Assembly (NCBI GenBank): GCA_025331435.1 | Contig: JAIWNI010000006.1 | Coordinates: forward strand, 248,001 to 312,000 | Source: Choanephora cucurbitarum | Lineage: Eukaryota > Mucoromycota > Mucoromycetes > Mucorales > Choanephoraceae | Length of the DNA: 64,000 bases | Reading direction: 5' to 3' | Part shown: piece by piece, positions 1-15,719 of the stretch | How the letters are laid out: each line of letters starts with the position of its first letter | How positions within the stretch are numbered: the first letter of the stretch is position 1 | Made by a program: the position numbers and the translations under genes | The notes under the pieces: generated by a model | What the model was told of the DNA's origin: nothing | The model's input: only the letters and a program-made list of their open reading frames with translations | The model's database searches: none

Positions 1-649
1 TCACCAGCGATTGATTGCTGCTCTATTGCTAGCTTTTGCGAATGGTTGTGTCTACAATGTGTTTGAGCCAACACTTACAGTACGTTTGTCTACTGAATGG
101 GCATACAATTCAAGTCAAATTGGATTAGTATTCTTGGCTCAAGTGATTCCCACTTTTATTGCTACACCAGTCTCTGGCTACCTTACCGACAAACTTGGGC
201 CAAAAATTGTGTGTTTGACTACACTTATTATTTGCTCTATTACTATGTTTTTGATTGGTATTCCCAACAAGTCTACAGCAGGTGGTGTTGCCCCTCTCAT
301 TGTCATTTTTGCGATTCAAGGCTTTACCGCATTTGCCTTTATGACACCAGTGCTGCCAGAAATTGCTTATGTTGTACAAGAACTGAATGCAGATGATGGA
401 GATTCAGGACAAGCGATGAGCTATGCACTTTTCAATGTTGCATTCGCTCTTGGAGGTTTGGTTGGTCCTTTACTAGGTGGCTTTTTGTATGATAGAATAG
501 GCTTTTTCTACATGTGTGTAGTTATAGGAGCCTTCTTAATTGTATGCGTACCATATGTTGCGCTATTCACAGGAGAACATGGCAAATGGATTGTCCGACC
601 TCAAGATAAAGAAACACCCAAAAAGAAAGAAGAAGAGAGCTCTGTTTAA
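1..649 (+). CDS. MFS transporter, 3' end (partial)
   Basis: The frame is open from the window edge to a TAA at 647-649, so only the C-terminal part (about 215 residues) of a major facilitator superfamily transporter is present. It shows about six hydrophobic segments, matching the second half of a 12-TM carrier. The loop GYLTDKLGPK is the classic MFS motif between the first two helices of a half, and GGFLYDRIG is its echo near the end. The tail is charged (KETPKKKEEE) and should be cytoplasmic. The segment before the last helices (PVLPEIAYVVQE) and the overall layout recall fungal vesicular-amine or multidrug-type carriers (SLC18-like), but the substrate cannot be told. A CAG at 5-7 could be an intron acceptor, so the true exon start may lie inside the window. 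Confidence 0.8.
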   Translation, partial: HQRLIAALLLAFANGCVYNVFEPTLTVRLSTEWAYNSSQIGLVFLAQVIPTFIATPVSGYLTDKLGPKIVCLTTLIICSITMFLIGIPNKSTAGGVAPLIVIFAIQGFTAFAFMTPVLPEIAYVVQELNADDGDSGQAMSYALFNVAFALGGLVGPLLGGFLYDRIGFFYMCVVIGAFLIVCVPYVALFTGEHGKWIVRPQDKETPKKKEEESSV

Positions 650-1030
650 CCAGCAGATGCTTCTTAATTATAAAAAAAAAGCAGGCTGTGAAATAAAGAA
701 TCAAATTCACATCTAAACACTCAATTTAAGTCAAAACTGCAATCAATTGACATAAAGAATTAAACACCAAAAATAGAATCGATTTACTAATTTGCCTTTC
801 AAACCTGAGAAAGGTTTAGTGCTCTACTCTGCAGCATAAAAAGACTCTCTTTGTCATTAACTGAGGTTACTTCTGATTTTGAAATATTATGACAAATTAC
901 CTGCATAGCAAATGTTGCTGATTGGTTGTATTTGGCAGTCATTGTTCACCACGCTTTGTCAGCAAATGCATTTGTATGAGTTTTTTTCCTTTCCCAAAGC
1001 TTCATCCTTGTTCTCATACAATTTAATATT
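650..1030. other. intergenic, MFS transporter to RIB5
   Basis: AT-rich spacer of 381 bp holding the 3' UTR of the transporter and the promoter of riboflavin synthase. I see no gene or distinct element in it. Confidence 0.5.
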
Positions 1031-1818
1031 ATGTTCACTGGTCTTGTCGAAATTATGGGCAAAGTCTCCTCTATCAAGGAGCAAGACAATACTGAGTCTG
1101 GTGGCAATGGCTGGACCATTACCATCTCAGAAGCTACCGAGATTTTGACAGATTGTCATATTGGTGATAGTATTGCTATTAACGGTGTGTATACAATCTT
1201 TGTTCGAATCTAGCAATCTGTTATAACAATACTATAGGTACCTGCTTAACTGTTACAGAATTTGACGCCAGTTCTTTCAAAGTGGGCGTTGCACCTGAAA
1301 CGTTACGATGCACCAACTTGGGTACTTTTTTTTGCACATATTTGCATACAAGTGAGACATTAATCTATTATTATTTAGGCGATTTGAAGGAAGGTGATAG
1401 TGTCAATTTGGAGCGTGCCATGGATTCAAAGAAACGCTTTGGAGGTCATATGGTTCAAGGTCATGTTGATACTACAGTAAAAATTATTGATATCAAGCCT
1501 GAAGGAAACTCAATATGGTTTACTTTCCAAATGGATTTGGCCGACAAAGAAAAGATGAGATACATTATTCCAAAGGGTTATGTCTGTTTGGATGGTACTT
1601 CTTTGACTGTCTGTGATGTTAATGATACCGAACGTACCTTCTCTATCATGATGATTGCTCATACACAAGCTCATGTCATCATGCCCTCCAAGAAAGTGGG
1701 CGACCGCGTGAATGTTGAAGTGGATATGTTAGCCAAGTATGCACTCAAGAGTTTAGAGGAAGCCATCATTAATAACCAAGGTATTGAAGACCTTGTCAAG
1801 CGCGTGTTGAAGCAATAA
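1031..1818 (+). CDS. RIB5: riboflavin synthase
   Basis: Riboflavin synthase catalyses dismutation of two 6,7-dimethyl-8-ribityllumazine molecules to riboflavin, the last step of vitamin B2 synthesis. Exons are 1031-1184, 1238-1321 and 1379-1818, with introns of 53 and 57 bp, giving 225 aa. The start MFTGLVE is the diagnostic N-terminus of the family. The first lumazine-binding barrel reads SIAINGTCLTVTEF across intron 1, and SPETLRR-like and NLGDLKEGD segments are joined across intron 2. The second barrel carries FGGHMVQGHVD and LDGTSLTV. The length is normal (about 200-240 aa). Splice sites were fixed by family alignment and keep the frame. The gene converges on the CotH-like gene, with 188 bp between stop codons. 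Confidence 0.95.
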
Positions 1819-2006
1819 AAAAAACGTTTCTGCATATTTGATCTTTTGATTTCAGAAAATCTTATATGGCCGATTTGCAAAGGAATTTCTCTAAACGTTG
1901 ACTCTCAGTTCAGGTCACAAGCCGTCCTTTTTAAAGAGAGTTATCTGAATGATCCAGTTTTTTTATTGAGATGCATCAGTCTTAAAATTGTTTATCTAGA
2001 AAGAAA

Positions 2007-3805
2007 CTAAGGATAATGATATGTCTTTTTATAGAAAGCTTGTATGTTTTCAGAGGACTTTTGGATCCATTCCTTGAGACCAGTTAAAGAAATATGTTCA
2101 GTAGGACCATTGATGGCAGTGTCAAATGTGATACCATTCAATCTTGTTGCAAAATCAACAGCTACAGTCAAATTGAAATTTGCTTTCTCGAAATGAAAAG
2201 GGCTTTCAGATATGCTGCTCGAGTTGACGTTATCAAAGAAAGCTGGTTTTCCCAAACGAGGTAGGCTTTGGTCCCATTCAACATCTTCTCCCAACATGTT
2301 CACCATGTCGTTAATGCGTTTGTTCATAGTGACAGGATTTACCAGTTTCTCGCTAATCTCACGAATTAGATTATCAAATTGATCTCTGAATTCTTTAATG
2401 CTTAACACCTTGCTAGTCAAAGGACGAGCCATCAGACCTGGATAACTTCTGTAGTCACCGCTCAACATATCATCAAGATAAGCAATAGTATTTCCAAGAG
2501 TCATGTCCATATCAGAAGAAATCCAAAAAAATTTGTTGGTCTTGGAAAGTTGTAGAATGTAATAGTTATTAGCCATAGTACTATAGCCATCTGAATAGCC
2601 CATGATCTTTTCGAGTGCCATACTGCGGAGAAAAGAGTCCACATCTAATCTTTTTTTCCAAGTCTTAACAGCTTCGGGACCTTCAGTAGGCGCATTTGCA
2701 ATGAACTCTGTAAAATCCATGAGAGGCTTATAGTTATCTTCCTTTTCACCATGGGCATTGACCTTGACTTTGTATTGACCATCTTGGTAAGCGGTAAGGT
2801 TGCCATTATAGAAATCCAAATCTGAGCCACGATGTGCTTTTGCTGACTCGGCAGACTGGAAGACGCCTTGATACAAATTACCATTCTCATAGTCCTTGTC
2901 ACCTTCAGCAAAGACATTAGCCAACCATGGGTCTTGAAAAGTATCAATGATTCCAAAAAGACCAACATCTTTGTTGTTGATCAATAAGCGGCAAAAAGAA
3001 AACTGAGAAGAGACAAGACCAACAGATTCCATGACGTCGTAAGCTAATTGTTCGCGGAGGTAAGAAGGATCTGTAGCCATGGCTCTAAGCTTAACGCGTC
3101 GATAGTCAAATAGTCTGTCATTTTTCTTAAGTTTGATGTTGTAAGATAGTTTGCTCATCGAAGTGCTACCATGGCCTGCCAAAGTTACTCTGACATTTTC
3201 AAAGCGATACTTCTCTTTTAAGCCGATATAAGTTAGATTAGTGTTGACTTTGCAGTTTTCGCAAGTGGTGTTACTGTGCAGCACATCAAAGTCAGCTTGA
3301 GAGCCTTCAATAGAGATAGTTGGAATTTGTCCGTCTAAGTGCAAGTCGGACTTAATACGGTGAATAGCATTCAAAGGCTTGTATATTTGGGGTAGTTTAG
3401 CAACCTGTCTGGTATTCCAAGTGCGATTGAAGAATTCATTGACGGTATTCTCGGATACGGACTTACGCAGAAATGATTCAACAGATTTTGTCAAGTTTTT
3501 TTCCTTGTTAATCTTGACGTATTGATAGCCAGACTCGGCGATAGGTGCTTGACCGGTATGAAGTGCCGAAGTGCCTTCATCAGCAATTAATGGATAAGTC
3601 GTGTTGTCAACTACAACGGCCATTGAGTGTGCATTGTCAATAGCACATATGACACTATATTCAATTAATTCATTTTGTTGGCCAGCAGATGCAAGGCTTA
3701 GCAGACCAAAAGCTGCAAAAGTGTTTTTGTCAGTTGATACATTATCAATAAAAGAAAGAAGAGGGTGATATTCTTACCAAAAGCTAATTTCTTGAGCATG
3801 ACCAT
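2007..3805 (-). CDS. CotH-family secreted protein (kinase-like fold)
   Basis: Exons are 3805-3778 and 3712-2007 with a 65-bp intron, giving 577 aa. The first exon and the start of exon 2 encode a hydrophobic signal peptide (MVMLKKLAFAFGLLSLASAG), so the protein should enter the secretory pathway. The body matches the CotH family, known from Bacillus spore coats (CotH is an atypical protein kinase) and from Mucorales cell surfaces. Supporting motifs are the Lys-rich strand SYNIKLKK, the segment KLRAMATDPSYLREQLAYDV, and DMDMTLG near residue 412, which fits the metal-binding acidic motif of CotH kinases. No obvious C-terminal GPI-anchor signal is visible: it ends in KKTYHYP, without a hydrophobic tail. 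It may therefore be secreted rather than surface-anchored. An ATG at 3623 would lose the signal peptide and is a poorer start. Confidence 0.85.
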
Positions 3806-4459
3806 TATAAAGAAGTTGCTGCAGATTTTCAATTGTATCATATTTATACGTGTATCATCCATAGTCCGATCAAGTCTGTGTATTGTAGCTTAAGCCTAAT
3901 CAATATTTTACTTCTTCACCGCATGTTGATAGGATTACTCATAGCTGTTCAAATCTATAAATCTCTTCGGCACCTATTGCCATAGAAGGAACCGTTTGAC
4001 CGTTTCAATCTCTTGAGATCAAATCCAGTCAAACTCCTTATTATTATCCAATTAACAATGAGTCCGTTTTTTTTATGGTTGTTGATGACGATTATAAAAA
4101 CCAGTTTCAGCTTATTTCTCAGACTTCTTGTAGCAAATGCTATCCATGCTTTCATAAAGAACCCCTTTCGGGAATTGATAGTTGAAGTTTACCAGGAATA
4201 AGGACCTACGGTTTCGCCATTATCTTAGTTCGAAATAACTTCCTCCACATCCATAAAAGGATCAAGTGAGGTGAAGTTAAGTGCAATAACTGAGCAGCCA
4301 AACTCCCTAATGTAGACTTGATCCAACCTCCAACAGTCCCCCAATCAAAATTAACATTTGTGATTTAGTTTTTTTTTTATCTGACTATGACCCAAAAAGG
4401 CATAACTTTTACTTTCCTTCACGCCCTCCATCCGCTGACTTCTGTACTTTTTGTCAACT
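3806..4459. other. divergent promoter region, CotH-like / MED10
   Basis: A 654-bp spacer between two divergent start codons, AT-rich with a T-tract just before MED10. Short open frames here have no family resemblance. Nothing else is supported. Confidence 0.45.
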
Positions 4460-5063
4460 ATGGAAACACAAGAGAAAGGCAATGCCCGCCAAGAAGTTGA
4501 AGATCAGTTAAATGAGTTGTTGCAAAAGCTTTTTGAGTTGAGCGTGATTGTTTATGATTTCCAACCTGATGGCAATAAACTTGTTTGGAAGAAAATGTAG
4601 ATAATGATCTCGAATCTTACGTCCTCCTTCATTACTGACATTGTTGGCTATAGAAATAGCATCATCGAGCACTACAAGGAGATAGAACAGCTCAAGGATG
4701 GTATTGATTCATTTATTCCTGAGGAAGTAATAAAGTAAGCAGTTTCTTTTTTCTTTTATTGAAGTAAGGAAGTTAATATATTGATGCAACCACAGCTTTG
4801 TGGAGCATGGCAAGAATCCTGAAATATTTACACAGGGTTTTGTTGAAAGAACAGCAACTGAAAACCAGTTTACCAACGGTAAAATTAATGCAGTTAAGGT
4901 AAGGCAATGATGTGCATATTGATTGATATGCATTCTCAAGATGTGGTTTATTGCCAAAAAATAGGAATTCAGAGAGTTGCTTTCTGAAGAATTCACCAAG
5001 TCTTTTCCGGATCTTTATGATAATGCTGATAATATGCTAAACGCATCCGAAGCAGACATTTAA
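4460..5063 (+). CDS. MED10: Mediator complex subunit 10
   Basis: MED10 (Nut2) is a small essential subunit of the Mediator middle module, which links transcription factors to RNA polymerase II. Four exons (4460-4596, 4654-4734, 4796-4898, 4965-5063) give 139 aa, typical for the family. After splicing the hallmark region reads VIVYDFQPDG, KINSIIEHYKEIEQLK, then FIPEEVINFVEHGKNPEIF and VERTATENQ, matching the conserved MED10 core. Intron 1 is 57 bp, a multiple of three, and contains an in-frame TAG. Without splicing the gene looks truncated at 4600, so simple ORF calling misses it. The branch-like motif ACTGAC lies 16 bp before the acceptor. Confidence 0.93.
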
Positions 5064-5403
5064 TACAACTTTATACATACACAATGCATCATTCATAATA
5101 TCAAATACACATACATAACATACACTTCATGATATTACAGCTATATACTATACATAAACACATACACATTCATGAATAACTATATTCATCAAATGTCTAT
5201 ATGCTATAAAGAAAAAGTATGCTAGCAATCAGGCTGACATCTTTTTCTGTTATACTTTGATGATATGCAGATGAAAATAAAAGTCCAAGCGCATATATTT
5301 TTTTATTGCTAAAATAAACAAAAAGAAAAGAAAAGTAAGCAAAATTAAGCATCATTATGACACTAATGAAAGGCTTTTGGTAGATATACATAAAAAAAAT
5401 AAC
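5064..5403. other. intergenic, 3' ends of MED10 and the myosin gene
   Basis: A 340-bp AT-rich convergent spacer with repeated ATACAC/ATACAT words (about 5075-5165). It should hold both 3' UTRs. No gene seen. Confidence 0.45.
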
Positions 5404-8400
5404 TTAAATGGAGTCCATGCGTTGAGGTCTATGCAAATCAGATAGATTAACAAGAGCAACAAGCTTTTGGACATTGGGTAGATTTAACTAAAAAAAGAAA
5501 AAAAGGAGTGTTACACTGCATGCTTTTAATTTAATGCTGTTTTGTCAACTTACATAACTAGGAATATAAGAACTAGGAGCAACGTTGTGTGGTTCAGGTT
5601 GGTCATAATCGCTGTCCTCTAAAGATACATTGTCTAATAACAGGATATCACCAGTATCACTGCTGCTGACTCGAGAAGCAACAGCTCTCAGAATTTCGTT
5701 ACTAATTGGTTCCTATGGTTTTCGTAAGGATCAGTAACAATTTTCACCCATCATAATCAACAAATAAAAGCATTTTACCTCATAATCAGCAACGCAATAG
5801 TTTTGAATAAGCTTCTGAACTTGTGTAGGAGCTAAGAACCAACAAACATCGTAAATGATCTTGATGTCATCCAATGTCGCTTTCTTAAGTTGTAGCAATT
5901 TGGTAGCCTGCATCAGATGTTCTAATTGATTAGTGGCTTCAGACACATCGTGTGCTTTACACCATTCTTCTAGGCGAGTAATGTTGTATTGAATCTGCAT
6001 AGCTATTTGTGGAGAACCTGATTAGCTTCGTCATTTTTCAGCCTCTTTTGATTTGAAAGCCTACCTCTCTTCCAAGAGTTAAAGTTACGTCGCATGACTA
6101 GATCGTTGAAGGTAGTAACACCAATCAACTTCAGCAATTCAGTCAACACTTGTTCTATCACATAGGGTTCAACATAATAACTCTTCATAGTACGGTAAAT
6201 GCGGTTTAAGAAGTTGAGCAAATCATCCATTGAGAATGCAGGCTGACTGTTGCTAGATAAGATCTTGCCAAAGAATCGGTTGGAATCATTAGCAATAAAG
6301 CCAGGTAGAGATTGGTTTTCAATAACAGAAGGAATTGCCATCTTGTTGAGCTTCTTTTTAAGCTCGCACAACCAGTGATGGTAGATATTATCTTGCAAAC
6401 ATTGAAGTTCAAACTTCATAGTGGATACAAGTTTTTCAAAATCGTGCCAGCCAACAGCACGGCGACCGTGAATTGAGTTGTAATGCATTTCTCTTTCGAG
6501 TTCTTGTTCAACAGAGTACACAAGAGAAAGCAATTCGTGAGTATTACTTAACCAATAAGAACACGGGACAATAGTCTCTTCACCAGTAAACGACTAAAAA
6601 GGATCAACAGTAATCTACATTAGCGAACAAGTTAACATAAAGAACGGAAGCTTACCAAGCAATCTTTTTGGATAGTATCCATAGCTCTGAACAAGAGTCT
6701 CTCTGATTCGACCAGATAGCCAAGACGCCACATTTGAGTGACGCACTTTCCAATAATATGAACAGGGAACAAGACTTCTTCACGAGCAGGCATCTTCTGC
6801 ATCTCTGGAGGAACAATCTTGAGTGTATGAATGAGACCTTCAATGATTTCTTCTTCCAATGTCTCGCTGTCTTGTAAGAGGTTGTTGATAGCTTCTTCAG
6901 GGTTACCGATCTTGTCAGCATCTAAACTACCACGCTGACCAATTTGTTTAGGCAGCATCTGGTCTGGTTCTGCATAAACCACCTCTTTACTATTGGGAAT
7001 AATATCGGTTCTCTTCTCTCCGACACTGTTGCGACGCATATTGCTAGCGAGCGTGCTTGGCGAGCGAGCGCGGGGATCAGCACGAGGATCAGCACTGGGA
7101 GAACGAACACGATTGTTGTAATCAGGCGATGCGCCCCGACGATCATAGCTACGCTGAGGAGACAAGGTACGGTTCGTGTTCATGGAGGCTTGACGTTTAG
7201 GATGGCTCTTCAAGGACTGTGAGAGCTGAGCCTTCAGTGCAACAATTTGGCTCTTCAATTCGGCTATTTCGTCATCACCAGCAGCAGAAAAAGCTCCTCC
7301 TGGACTGATGGGAGAATTTGTGGATCGAAGCTGCTGCTGATTGCTTGTTTGCTTTAACTTTGTAATCTCTTCCTTCTGACGAGCCAAGTCTTCATTTAGA
7401 CGAGCAATTTCCACATCCTGCTTCTTGATTTTATCCATTGAATTGCGATAGTCAGCCTGTAGACTAGTGCGTTCAGTTTGCAATTTTTGGAGCTCAAGTT
7501 CGAGATCAGAAGATGCTTCCAACGATTTCTCAAGATCCTTGGTCTTCTTGTCTAACTTATCATATTTTTCTTCCCAGCTCTTTACCTGTTTCTCTAAGTT
7601 CTGAGCCTTGTTTCTCAATTGATCTTTTTCTTCTTTATGCTGGGTGATGTCATGTGCTAGTTCAACCACTCTACTTTCAAGATTCATTGATATTTCCTTA
7701 AAGTGGTTGGCTGAGCGAGCATCTTGTCGAAGAGAGATCAACTGCTTTTGAGCTAAACGCACACGAATACATGTCTGAAGCTTGATGACATGAACACGCT
7801 TTGCCTTGTATTCTTTGCGCACTTGCCAGCCACGCATAAGACTTTGAATCTTGATGGCAGCAAAATGTTCACGAATATGAGCAAATGACTTGCGTGTCAA
7901 ATGAGATCTGACGGCAGCTTGCATTTGAATAACAAATGCACGTTGCTTCAAGTATCGCTTGCGCTGAATGTAACGACGCCATTCTTTCTGAATCTTGATG
8001 ACAGCAATTTCTTGACGGGCGATTTCCAATTTGCGCACACCCATCTTTTGTCTTGCAACTCTTTGAAGACGAGCAATCAATTCAAGCTTGCGAAGATAAT
8101 TGATACGAACAATAAAACGACGCATGTTCTTTTGAAGCAAGATCGTACATTCATCCCATCTCTCGCGTCTACATTTTTCTAAATAAGCAAGCTAAACAGT
8201 AATTAGGGCTTCAGTGTTTGATCTATCATTGCAAAACCATCGATCTCTTACCTGACCAGCACGGAAAAAGATCTTCGTCAAACCAATTTGATATTTATCT
8301 GGATCAGCAATGTATTTGTCCAAGATGACACGACACAATTGGTTGATATCAGGTGAAAGATTAGGATCCCAGTATTTCGAGCTAACTAATGCATAGAAGC

Positions 8401-10999
8401 GATCAGCGAAATCTGCAAAAGTCCATCTTGAAGGATAACCGGCACAACTGATACGAATCGTTTCCAACACACCACATGCACGCAATTGAGATAAAACCAT
8501 GTTAGGTTCAAATCCCCAAGCAACCTTGGCTTCGTTCGGCTTAATACAACGGATATAATGAACATTGGTCTTGTTGATTGTGTCCATTAGACTGATCAAT
8601 GAAAGCTATGTTGTCATCATATAATGAATAGTTTAGTTGATGTAAAAGAAAGGGAAATATGACATGATGAATCAAACATACCTTAAAGATAGAACCAAGT
8701 GTAGGTTTCTTAGTAACACCCATGCCTACCTTCTTGGTAGGAGCAGGCTTTATTTCTTCAGCAGCGGCAGTAGCAGCAGCGGTGGCAGTGGCTAACATCT
8801 CGACTAAGAAAGTGGATTCTGCACTTTGTAACAAGTTTAAGATTTCATCTGGAACTGTATCCTTGTTCTTATCGAGGAAGCCTTCCGAGTCATACTCAAC
8901 ATCATGAGCATAGTGACAAATGATGAAAGCACTGTTAGAGAAACGAGGCTTCTTGAAATAGTTCTTGAACTTAGGATCAGAGAAGCTGTTGAACAGCTTG
9001 TTACAGAAGCCTTGATCTGTACCAGAAGGCATTCTTGATTCTTCATCAAGAAGGGAAAGAACACCAAGTTTAGACTCAATTACTTCAATACACTTTTGGT
9101 TATCACTAAACTCGATAAACTTCCATTCGATCTTTTCCTTTACGTATTCTTCTTGTTCCAGTTTAAATACGTGTTGATTGAATTGTTGTTGAAGCTTTTC
9201 ATTGGCATAATTAATACAGAATTGTTCAAATGAGTTCTTCTTGAAGTGTTCAAAACCGTAGATATCCAAAACACCAATGAATGTCTTAACAACACCTTCT
9301 TCTAAACACGATAAACTGTCATTGACCACCTTTACAAGCCAATCAAACAGACAGGCATAGATATACTTGGCCACTGAGTCTCTGACCACCATAGACTGAG
9401 TAGGGTTCAAGTTGGAAACAATCTTTTCACCTCTAGTGATGATTTGCTTCTTAAGTAACCACTTTCTGAATTCGGACGTCTTGATTCCCAGCAATTTGGT
9501 AGCGATCAATAGAGGGGCCTGATCATCAGCTATAGTAGCATCATTACGACCACCGATCTCAATGTTACCGATATGAAGTAAGGCAGCCAAAAGTCGAAAT
9601 AGTTGCCATTGCTTTTCCACAGATATACCCACCAGTGACAATGATTTTTGTGTCAATTCAAATTCGGCTGCATCATCTACACCTGGAATGCTTCCTACAC
9701 CACTCTGGTTGAGATAATGAAATTTATTCCAGTCTCCAATCTCTAATTCTTTCTTTTCATTAGATGGTGCACCTAGACAAAGCTATTCATAAAAGAATGA
9801 GTACGCTATCATTTGTAAACATACGAACAGAGAGCATTTACTTGGTAGAAGATGTGGTAATTTCTTTCTGTTTCGGGTTGGAATACTAATCTGGATCTTT
9901 CCAAAAGATAGGTTCTGATTTTGGCACCAACAATGTTGTTACGATTATCGAATTGAATCTAGTTTGGTCTATGTCAGCTTTCTGTAGTCGACATCTCGTC
10001 TCGTTTCTGCTTTACCTCAATGTATTTACCGAATCTTGAACTGTTATTGTTTCTAGTTGTTTTAGCATTACCGAAAGCTTCCATAATAGGGTTTGTGGCT
10101 AATTTTTTTTGGCTTAGTACTTTTGTTTGGCATTTTGTAACTCCTCTATATGCTATCTACCCATGATCTGCTCTTCAACCTCTGTCATGCCTTGAGATAC
10201 ATCCTTAACTCGGCCTGATTCCTGATCGTCTGCTGTAGCGAAGAATCTCATGATATGAGTGGCAGAAACAGTCTTACCAGCACCACTAATATGACATGAT
10301 GATAAGTGCTTGTTTCAAATCATTTCTACTCACTAACCTTTCACCTGATACAACAACAGTCTGGTTTGATTTTTCTCTCACCATGCATCTATAAGCATCT
10401 TCTGCAATCGCAAACAAGTGAGGTTCTAGTTCACCTCTTCTCTTTCCAGAATATTGTTGAATGATATCCGGTTCATATAAAGGCACGCTGGCAAAGGGGT
10501 TGGCAGCAATCAACACAATACCAGAGTAAGTATAAATGTTTCTCTGAAAATAACGTGTACGGATGGTATGTAACACTATTTAATTTCAATAAGTTAACCG
10601 TGCTATACTATAACTATATATTTACCTGATGGTTCATTTAGGTAACTCAGGTTAGTTAAATCCTCGGTATTCTCAAGACGAGGAGGGTTACGGAGAGGTG
10701 GCAGATTAGCACCTTTTTGCTTTTCCAATACTGCATAAGTGCTTTCAAAGACATGTTCCTGAAAGTTATTTTTTTTTGTGTTAAACTAATTTAAATCATC
10801 TTTCTATTTCTGAATGACACTTTACTCTTCCTTCATCTTTATCGTCCTGGAATATAATTTTGACGCCTGTATCAGTTTCTTCTTTTGAGATTACAGTTGT
10901 GGACACCCAAGCCTCATCGTCATCTACAAACCAAGCTTTGGTTCCTTTTGTATAGACTTGAACAGCTTGGGCTACACCCGAAGATAAGGTATCAGCCAT
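5404..10999 (-). CDS. MYO2: class V myosin heavy chain
   Basis: An actin motor carrying vesicles and organelles to growing hyphal tips. Thirteen exons: 10999-10826, 10758-10626, 10575-10338, 10285-10161, 10098-10016, 9958-9842, 9782-8682, 8605-8252, 8191-6656, 6593-6065, 6002-5779, 5712-5554, 5487-5404; 1618 aa. Residues 1-60 form an SH3-like N-domain ([12 protein letters not shown]). The P-loop GESGAGKT (about 180-187) is split by an intron. Motor hallmarks are [32 protein letters not shown] and [10 protein letters not shown], with the motor ending near 775. About six IQ motifs follow (780-930), binding calmodulin or light chains, then a coiled coil (about 930-1075), a Ser/Pro/Arg-rich linker, and the cargo-binding DIL domain (about 1290-1560), ending after [10 protein letters not shown] and a short C-terminal exon. 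Length matches fungal Myo2/MyoE. Loop 2 contains an unusual Ala/Thr run. Confidence 0.96.
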
Positions 11000-12589
11000 T
11001 TTATCACTGTCACTTCTTTCGGGAGGTAGAGAAATAAAGAAAAAAAGAAGAAAAAGAAAAGAGTTTCTTCAGGTCTGTTTGTTTTTTTTAGCGTAGGATA
11101 ACAGGCAAACTTAAGGTTTTTTTTGGTGTAGTACAAAGGCCTCGGTACTCAATAAGGAAATTCGCAAATTAATTCCTTGATCTCAGGCCATTTGATGCTG
11201 AGCACTTTTCTTTCGCTCTCTTGTTCAAATGAAACAGAACAAGTAAATTAGCATTGCTTTTAAATAGATAAACGGCAGTTCATTCTCTTTGTAAAATTAT
11301 AACAGTTTCTTTTTAATACTTAAAAAAAAAAGAATGTAGGTGGTTCTCCCCTGGATTCTATTCGACCTTCTTCCTCTCTCTCTATTAGTTGCGATGAAAA
11401 GGAGAAAATACAAAGAATATGCTGATGAGAAGCACCACAATACATGCATCTCTATAGCTACAACAAATCGATGATATTCTGTACAGGCTTTATTGCTCAC
11501 CTTGAAAAGATGCTCTTTGGTCCGCACACTAAATTCTATTTCTCAGCATTTGCCAGTAATGTATAACTGGTTCTTTTTCATGTGGGCAGTGTCTGTTTCC
11601 CCTATCATGATTGTAAACTGGTACTTTTTCTTTTTCTTTTTCTTGATTTGCCCTTACAAGTTATTAGTTGTTCTTTGACGCTATCTGCTTTGTTATTCAA
11701 GCCATTCCTTCATGCTCTTATCCCATGAAAACGATAGTATGGCACAAGATGAGAAAACTCTTATCCTATCCAATTCCCTAACATTGCAGTTGACAATAGT
11801 TACTGCAATTTTTTTTTAACAAAAAAACCTTTAGTTTCAAAGGAATCCAAGTCCATTAGTGTCACAGATTTATACTTTTCGTATAAAAATAATATTTGAA
11901 GAAGGTTGTCGAAAGACAATTGTTTGATTTTAGCAAAGAAATAAGCTTTATCACTCAAAGACTTCATGGCTGTTGAAAACTGATCTATTCTTGGAAAAGC
12001 AAACAAGTGTCTGACCATCTCTCTGTATAAAAGAAACGAGAGCTACTCTTATTAATACGCTCTTGTTACTTTTTGGCTAAACAGAGCCAAACAGATGTAT
12101 TTGTCTGATCGACTAAACCTCACAGCTGTAAATGTTCTCTGTCTTCCAACACCTTTTATCCCCCAACATTCCTTTACTTGACGTTCTAATGCTTATGTTG
12201 TCGTTTATTGAGATATCCTTGCTCGATAAACGAAACAGTCTCTCCTTAATCAATGACAGACTTTTTTTTCTCTCTTGCCATTGTTTACTTTTACCTCAGA
12301 AGGTATGTACAACAATTGACTCATTTCATTAGAACTCTATAGCCATATTCAAATGCCGTTAAATCTTCTGATTCATTAACTAGTCTACAAAAAAAAATAG
12401 TCCAAGTAAGGGAAATGCTTCTTCTATGCATGAATTAACTACAGAGTCCCCCCCCCAAATAAATTCCGGGGAAGTGTCAGTAGTAACTCCTAATCACATG
12501 ACTTTACATTTTCTTTAAATGATGCATTCAAGAAATGATCCAACATACTTCATACACTCTCTCTCTTCTTTTTCTTTCTTTTCTTCGCA
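11000..12589. other. divergent promoter region, myosin V / muskelin
   Basis: A 1.6-kb spacer between divergent genes. It contains poly-T and TTTTTC tracts (about 11625-11645), a run of nine C (12448-12456) some 135 bp before the muskelin ATG, and a CT-rich leader (12555-12585). Open frames here are short and resemble nothing. I see no gene. Confidence 0.45.

Positions 12590-15719
<3,130 letters not shown>

Noticed and set aside
912..1148. 78-aa frame overlapping RIB5 exon 1
   Set aside because: Out of frame with the conserved MFTGLVE start of riboflavin synthase.
6003..6064. Apparent frameshift in the myosin tail between two frames
   Set aside because: Explained by a 62-bp intron (donor GTAGGC, acceptor AATAG) that joins SWKR to [14 protein letters not shown] without loss of conserved residues.
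8500..8525. GGTTCAAATCC resembling a tRNA B box
   Set aside because: It lies within the myosin coding exon and has no matching A box or cloverleaf fold.
12132..12332. 66-aa frame upstream of muskelin
   Set aside because: Leu/Ser-rich and with no relatives recognised; lies in a probable promoter region.
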